Below the pieces are notes generated by a model, which was not told the DNA's origin, ran no database searches, and saw only the letters and a list, made by a program, of their open reading frames with translations. Both the position numbers and the translations under genes were made by a program. A DNA stretch of 64,000 nt, taken from contig JAJXXW010000030.1 in the NCBI GenBank assembly GCA_021780905.1, positions 1 through 64,000 of the forward strand. Reading direction: 5' to 3'. Shown piece by piece: positions 59,682-64,000 of the stretch (positions within the stretch are counted from its first letter, which is position 1; each line of letters starts with the position of its first letter). The stretch is from a bacterium (GTDB lineage: Bacteria > Verrucomicrobiota > Verrucomicrobiia > Limisphaerales > UBA11358).

Positions 59682-60838
59682 AATTTAAGCATCCCATTCA
59701 GGCGCCCCGCTTGTCTGGCATCGTTGCTGGTCGTGACAGCGTCATTGCCGGTCGTGACAGCGTCATTGCCGGTCGTGACGGCGTCATTGCCGGTCGTGAC
59801 GGCGTCATTGCCGGTCGTGACGGCGTCATTGCCGGTCGTGACAGCGTCATTGCCGGTCGTGACAGCGTCATTGCCGGTCGGGACAGCGGCGTTGCTGGTC
59901 GGATAATGAGGTTCAGTGAACGGGAAAAGACCTCGGTATCCATCAAAAACAGTCAAAACGGCCAGTTTTACCCCCGACGGGTCTGTCGCGCCTTCACGCT
60001 CATCGAGGTGATGGTGGTGGTGACGCTGCTGGCGCTGATCGTGCTGGCGCTGATGTCGGTGTTCAGCAGCACGCAGCGCGCATTCCGCGCCGCCGTCACG
60101 CAGACGGACGTGCTAGAAGGCAGCCGCGCCGCGATGGACCTGATCGCCGCCGACCTGCGCGGGGTGACGCCGTCCTACGCGGCATATTATTCCGGGGCGG
60201 TAAATTTTTTTGTTACGAACAACGCCAGTTATTCCCAGCCGCTGGTGCAGTCGCTGCCGGGCGGCAATGCCAGCCGGTCCAACCTGCTGCAGGAGATATT
60301 TATTTTGAACCGGCAAAACACCCAGTGGTGGGGTGTGGGTTATGCCATCTCCTTCAATTCATCGGGCAACCTGTATTCCCTCTACCGTCTGCAAGCTCCG
60401 TTGCCTCCGGGCACCACTGACCCGACCGTGATTTTTAACAGCCCGGCCTTTCAGAATTTTTTCCAGAACCCGGCCAATCCGGCCAACGGCGGGAGCCATC
60501 TGCTCGACGGCGTGGTGCATCTGGTGGTTCGCGCCTATGATCCGAACGGCGTGTGGATTGCGCCCGGCTATGCGCTCTACACCAATTTTCTGAACGAAGC
60601 CACGCTGCCTTTCCCGCTGGCGGGCGGCGAAGCCGGCTTTGTCATGTATAGCAATGTGGTCCCCGCCGCGGTGGAGCTGGAAATGGGCGCGCTGGAAGAC
60701 CAGGTGCGGGCGCACGCGGAAGCGCTACCCGGCGGCTCGGCGGCGCAACTGCAATACCTTTCGCAGCAGGCGGGCGCGGTGCATCTGTTCCGCCAGCGCG
60801 TCACCATCCCCAACGTGGACTCCACGGCCTACCAATGA
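59678..60838 (+). CDS. GspJ-like minor pseudopilin with a heptapeptide-repeat leader
   Basis: 386 residues. The ATG at 59678 overlaps the previous stop. The leader is more than 100 residues: 'MKFKHPIQAPRLSGIV', eight copies of AGRDSVI-like heptapeptides encoded by a 21-base tandem array, a polar segment 'MRFSEREKTSVSIKNSQNGQ', then 'RRVCRAFTLIEVMVVVTLLA'. The body ('SVFSSTQRAFRAAVTQTDVL', 'EGSRAAMDLIAADLRGV') is GspJ-like. An in-frame Met just before 'RFSEREKTS' (59906) could be an alternative start that skips the array, leaving a ~32-residue leader. Which start is used decides whether the repeat is translated. It overlaps the next gene by 4 bases. Confidence 0.75.
   Translation: MKFKHPIQAPRLSGIVAGRDSVIAGRDSVIAGRDGVIAGRDGVIAGRDGVIAGRDSVIAGRDSVIAGRDSGVAGRIMRFSEREKTSVSIKNSQNGQFYPRRVCRAFTLIEVMVVVTLLALIVLALMSVFSSTQRAFRAAVTQTDVLEGSRAAMDLIAADLRGVTPSYAAYYSGAVNFFVTNNASYSQPLVQSLPGGNASRSNLLQEIFILNRQNTQWWGVGYAISFNSSGNLYSLYRLQAPLPPGTTDPTVIFNSPAFQNFFQNPANPANGGSHLLDGVVHLVVRAYDPNGVWIAPGYALYTNFLNEATLPFPLAGGEAGFVMYSNVVPAAVELEMGALEDQVRAHAEALPGGSAAQLQYLSQQAGAVHLFRQRVTIPNVDSTAYQ
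59720..59908 (+). repeat. 21-base tandem repeat array (nine units)
   Basis: Nine adjoining 21-base units, consensus GTCATTGCCGGTCGTGAC plus (A/G)GC. Seven inner units are nearly identical with only an A/G swap; the first and last are diverged. Each unit codes for the heptapeptide AGRD(S/G)VI in phase. 21 is three times 7, matching the heptamer periodicity elsewhere. There are no spacers, so it is not CRISPR. Confidence 0.95.
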
Positions 60839-63800
60839 AAACAAACAGTGACAAGTGGCAAGTGACCAGCGACCCGCAACCCCGTCCGGTGCGCCGCGCA
60901 GAGGCCTTTGCCCGCCACGCAGCACGCGTCGCTCACCCCTCCGAAACGGGCATCGCGCTGGTCATCACGCTCATCTTGCTGGCGGTGACGCTGGTCATGG
61001 CCGTGGCGTTCCTGGCCCTGGCGCGGCGCGAGCGCAACGCCGTCAACACCTCCACCGACACCGCAGTCACGCGGCTGGCCACCGATTCCGCGCTGGCGGC
61101 GGCCCAGGCGCAGATCGTCGCCAACCTCCTCGCCGCCAGCAGCCCCTACAATTACGGCCTGCTGGTCTCCACCAATTACCTCCCGACATTCCCCTACGAT
61201 CCGTTCAACGTCGGCAACATCCTGCCCCGCCCGCCGGTCTATGTCCCGACCAACGGCGGCTATGATTTCCGGTTCTATCTCGATCTGAACCGCAACGGGC
61301 AGGACGATCCGAACGGGCTGGTGCCGAACGTGGACAATGCCGGCAACACCAACGGCAGCATTTTGGAGGTGGGCGATCCGGAATGGATTGGCGTGCTGGA
61401 GCATCCCGACCAGCCGCCCGGGCCGAACAATCATTTCGTGGCGCGCTACGCGTTTGGCGCCCTGCCCGCCGGGAACACGCTGGACTTGAATTATATTCAC
61501 AACCAGACGCTGAATCCGAGTCTGGCTCCGGCAACAGATGGCTTTTTCCGCAATGAAAGCGTCGGCTCGTGGGAGTTAAACCTCGCGGCGTTCCTCGCGG
61601 ATTTGAACACCAACCAGTGGAACACCGTTTTTTCGCCCTATAATTATTCCCGGTGGTTCAACAACAACTTCAACGGCGGCGGCGCGTTTAACGACGCCCT
61701 TTCACTTTTGTCCTGGCGTTACGCCTACAATTACAGCTCGCTTGTCGCACCGCCGTTCAGCCTTTACAGCGCGATCTTGGGGTCTGGCGTGGACGCTTAC
61801 AATCTGGGCGGCTTGATGACCAACACCTTTTTGCCGGTGCCCAATCCGCCCGGTGGACCCAGCGCGCCGTGGGCCGGTTCCAGCAGCGCCAACCAGTTTT
61901 TTGCGCTGCCCTCGGATTTGTTCGACCCGACCAAAAGCTCGTCCGGTTTCACCAACCGGCTGATGAGCGCCGGCAACAGTCCGGCCACCTACGACCGCTA
62001 CACCTTTTACCAGTTGCTGAACCAGCTCGGCACCGATTCCACGGCCGACGACGGCCGGATGGATGTGAATTACCGAAACATCACCAACGGCGTGGTGGTG
62101 TCCGGCATGGAGACGAATTGTTATCCCTGGGATCCGCTGGAATTTTTCCTCAACGCGGCGAACCGGCTGCTGACGAATGCCACCACCACCTGGCTGGCGG
62201 CCGATTACACCGCCTACACCAACACCTTTGGCGCGTCCGTCACCACCGCCTTTGGCGTGGGGAACATCCCGGTCTATGTCAACGGCCAGTTTGTCTATAC
62301 GCCCGCCGTCAACCGGCTGCTCCAGCTCGCGGCGAACATGTATGACGCCACCACCACCAGCCGGTTCCCGTCCGTCTTCCGGCCGGTCTTCACGCGGATT
62401 CCAGATGGCGCGAACCAAAACGTGTTCATCATCGGCTACAACCAGATCACCAACGTAACCACGGCCACCATCAACACGGATCCGGCCAACCCGTTGTATC
62501 ATCCCTTCAGCCTGCCGGACATTGCGGCCACGATGGCCACCGGTGTGCCGAACTACATCAACATCTACGGTGTGCCGTGGATCATCGGCGCGAAAAAAGG
62601 CTTCCCCAACTTCAACGAGTTCGCGATGGAGAACACCTTCACCGTCACGCGGCGGCTGAACATCACGCGGGCGATCAATGGCGGCACGTCGGTCCTCACC
62701 GGCACGAACCAGATGTATATGATCAGCCTGAACAGTTCCCTCGGCGTGGAACTGTGGAATTCCTACACTAATTACTATCCCGGCAATATCACGGTGGGCT
62801 TGAACGAGATTGCCTGGATGTCCATCACCAATGACGATCCGGGATTTGCGCAGCATCCGGGCATTGCCCAGCCGATCCCCTTTTCCACCAACGGCCTCTA
62901 TGCCATCAACAACTGGCCCGGTTCCGGCACCCGGCTGGCGAGCGGCTATGCCAATCCCGGCTCGTTCATGGTGGCCAGCTTCGCGGGGCCGACGCTGACG
63001 AACGCCGTTTACCGGTCGCCATTTGCGAACAGCTTGACGATGCCGCCGGGCCTGGTCGCGCCGTGCCTGATTCCGACCAATTATTTTGCCTACCTCGGCC
63101 TGCCGCTGCTGTTTGAGGCCAACTCGCCGAACGGTTTTCATTTCCCGCAGTTTGGCGTGACGCTGACGAACCGGTTGCAGGTTTATATGATTGACACGAC
63201 CACCACGCCCAATCACGTCATTGACTATGTGAGCTTCGCCGGGCCGGACGGCGGTTTCAATGTGAACTCCAACCTGGCTGACACCGACGCCAGCCTGGTC
63301 GGCGCGAGCTACGGCGTGTGGAACATGAATTATCCGGCCGGCAGTTCCGGCCCCAATGGCGTGACGCTGGGCATCCAGAGCCAGATCCAGGCTTCGAAGA
63401 CCGGCAACGTGCCGGGCGAGGACGGCCCTTGGAATGCCGATCCCGAGGCGGTGCCGCTGGGCGGCACGGCGTGGCAGCAGGCTGGTTATTTCAGTGCGTT
63501 CATGAAGGGCACCACTTATGCCGGCCGGCCCATTCCGCTCTTGAGCATCCAGGCGCCGTATTCGCCGACCCGGTCGGTGGTGCAGTATTTCTCGTGGCAG
63601 GCCAACGACCCGCTGGTGCATTACCTGGCCAGCGACATCGCCGCGCCGCCGCCCGTGCCCAACAACTCGACCATTCCGCAACTGGGCGTGAACCATTACA
63701 ACCCCAATCAGGTCCTTTTGCCCCTGACCTCGCTCAACCTCGGCCAGTTGAATGAGAAGTATATGCCCTGGGGCGGCAACCCGGTTTACGGCAACGCGCG

Positions 63801-64000
63801 CGGCGCCGTCAATTACGACACCATCAACGCGACCAATTTTCTGGTCAAGGACCCGTTGATCTACCAGTCGGACAACTGGGCGTTTCCGGCCGGCAAACTG
63901 CCGACGGTGGGCTGGCTCGGCCGCGTCCACCGTGGCACGCCGTGGCAGACGGTCTATCTCAAGGCCAGCGACACGGTGGCCGGCGACGGCGGCGCCGACT
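60835..64000 (+). CDS. GspK/PilX-like large pilin-type protein (right end cut by window)
   Basis: At least 1055 residues, still open at 64000. The ATG overlaps the GspJ-like stop (ATGA at 60835-60838). The leader 'MKTNSDKWQVTSDPQP' is partly encoded by heptamers. It runs to 'ETG' and then 'IALVITLILLAVTLVMAVAF', a pilin-like helix without the Glu at +5, as in GspK and PilX. It continues 'RNAVNTSTDTAVTRLATDSA', then a very long beta-rich, Asn/Gly/Pro/Thr/Tyr-rich exterior part. This is much longer than GspK of enterics (~320) and resembles the large 'Verru_Chthon cassette A' proteins by plan. It probably caps the pseudopilus tip and reaches the outside; this is inference. Confidence 0.7.
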   Translation, partial: MKTNSDKWQVTSDPQPRPVRRAEAFARHAARVAHPSETGIALVITLILLAVTLVMAVAFLALARRERNAVNTSTDTAVTRLATDSALAAAQAQIVANLLAASSPYNYGLLVSTNYLPTFPYDPFNVGNILPRPPVYVPTNGGYDFRFYLDLNRNGQDDPNGLVPNVDNAGNTNGSILEVGDPEWIGVLEHPDQPPGPNNHFVARYAFGALPAGNTLDLNYIHNQTLNPSLAPATDGFFRNESVGSWELNLAAFLADLNTNQWNTVFSPYNYSRWFNNNFNGGGAFNDALSLLSWRYAYNYSSLVAPPFSLYSAILGSGVDAYNLGGLMTNTFLPVPNPPGGPSAPWAGSSSANQFFALPSDLFDPTKSSSGFTNRLMSAGNSPATYDRYTFYQLLNQLGTDSTADDGRMDVNYRNITNGVVVSGMETNCYPWDPLEFFLNAANRLLTNATTTWLAADYTAYTNTFGASVTTAFGVGNIPVYVNGQFVYTPAVNRLLQLAANMYDATTTSRFPSVFRPVFTRIPDGANQNVFIIGYNQITNVTTATINTDPANPLYHPFSLPDIAATMATGVPNYINIYGVPWIIGAKKGFPNFNEFAMENTFTVTRRLNITRAINGGTSVLTGTNQMYMISLNSSLGVELWNSYTNYYPGNITVGLNEIAWMSITNDDPGFAQHPGIAQPIPFSTNGLYAINNWPGSGTRLASGYANPGSFMVASFAGPTLTNAVYRSPFANSLTMPPGLVAPCLIPTNYFAYLGLPLLFEANSPNGFHFPQFGVTLTNRLQVYMIDTTTTPNHVIDYVSFAGPDGGFNVNSNLADTDASLVGASYGVWNMNYPAGSSGPNGVTLGIQSQIQASKTGNVPGEDGPWNADPEAVPLGGTAWQQAGYFSAFMKGTTYAGRPIPLLSIQAPYSPTRSVVQYFSWQANDPLVHYLASDIAAPPPVPNNSTIPQLGVNHYNPNQVLLPLTSLNLGQLNEKYMPWGGNPVYGNARGAVNYDTINATNFLVKDPLIYQSDNWAFPAGKLPTVGWLGRVHRGTPWQTVYLKASDTVAGDGGAD
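60847..60874 (+). repeat. heptanucleotide array in the gspK-like leader
   Basis: AGTGACA / AGTGGCA / AGTGACC / AGCGACC, encoding 'SDKWQVTSD' at the N-terminus. It shares the AGTGACC/AGTGGCC units with the gspH-like leader at 58030. Confidence 0.8.

Noticed and set aside
59720-59908. Possible CRISPR array
   Set aside because: Units adjoin directly with no spacers and no cas genes are nearby; it is a tandem coding repeat.
59648-59956. Minus-strand frame with repeated TTGNDAV peptide
   Set aside because: It is only the reverse reading of the 21-base tandem array in the GspJ-like leader.
61702-63930. 742-codon minus-strand open frame
   Set aside because: Opposite the GspK-like gene, which continues an overlapping operon and has a membrane helix and consistent composition; the antisense frame has no domain.

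Overview
The window looks like a chromosomal segment of a high-GC, free-living member of the Verrucomicrobiota, most likely the Pedosphaera/Limisphaerales side of the phylum. This is an inference from several signs: a long run of pseudopilins with leaders ending in A^FTLVE, a DUF1080 lipoprotein-like enzyme, a DUF6600-type secreted protein, an AmpG-like permease beside a sulfatase-like protein, and palindromic repeats that encode peptides of the VGQASRLS / DRRDACPT type. No rRNA is present, so placement below phylum is uncertain.

Layout. Positions 58-1260 hold an AIM24-family gene and a decayed ISL3-type transposase. Positions 1434-7666 carry a secreted DUF6600-like protein, then ruvC, ruvA, a DUF374 acyltransferase and priA. 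At 7673-8900 lies a broken ABC exporter (ATPase tail plus a frameshifted permease). Positions 8924-11386 hold a YkgJ-like Cys-cluster gene and a P1B metal ATPase, followed by a multi-hairpin repeat. At 11739-17253 is a minus-strand cluster of three SPFH proteins, an unrecognised gene and an ABC-2 permease. Next come crcB and DUF190 (17432-18180), then a scar region around tRNA-Arg(UCU) with fragments of an IS4-type transposase, a tyrosine integrase and an IS1380-type transposase. DnaE follows, carrying two in-frame palindromic insertions, then YebC/PmpR, a YihY protein, a DUF1080 protein, a DUF455/ATP-grasp fusion, a LysM protein, two MFS transporters, a catalytically degenerate sulfatase-like protein, prmC, murA and hisD. 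A tightly overlapped recC-recB-recD operon follows, then pyrF, an M14 peptidase and a LeuC-like dehydratase.

The last 14 kb is a type II secretion/type IV pilus hybrid locus: GspE-like ATPase, PilT, a second GspE/PilB ATPase and GspF/PilC, then a BrnT/BrnA-like toxin-antitoxin pair with its own promoter and palindrome. The pair runs by a 4-base overlap into six pilin-like genes in the order G, G', H, I, J, K. The K-like protein runs off the right edge.

Two repeat systems stand out. The first is degenerate heptanucleotide tandem repeats, found between genes and also in frame inside priA, prmC, the DUF455 fusion, the ruvC 5' end and above all in the cleavable leader peptides of the pseudopilins, where one has grown into a 21-base (3x7) array. 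The second is palindromic elements inserted in frame into dnaE and prmC. Both look like sequence that spreads through this genome and is tolerated in protein loops and leaders.
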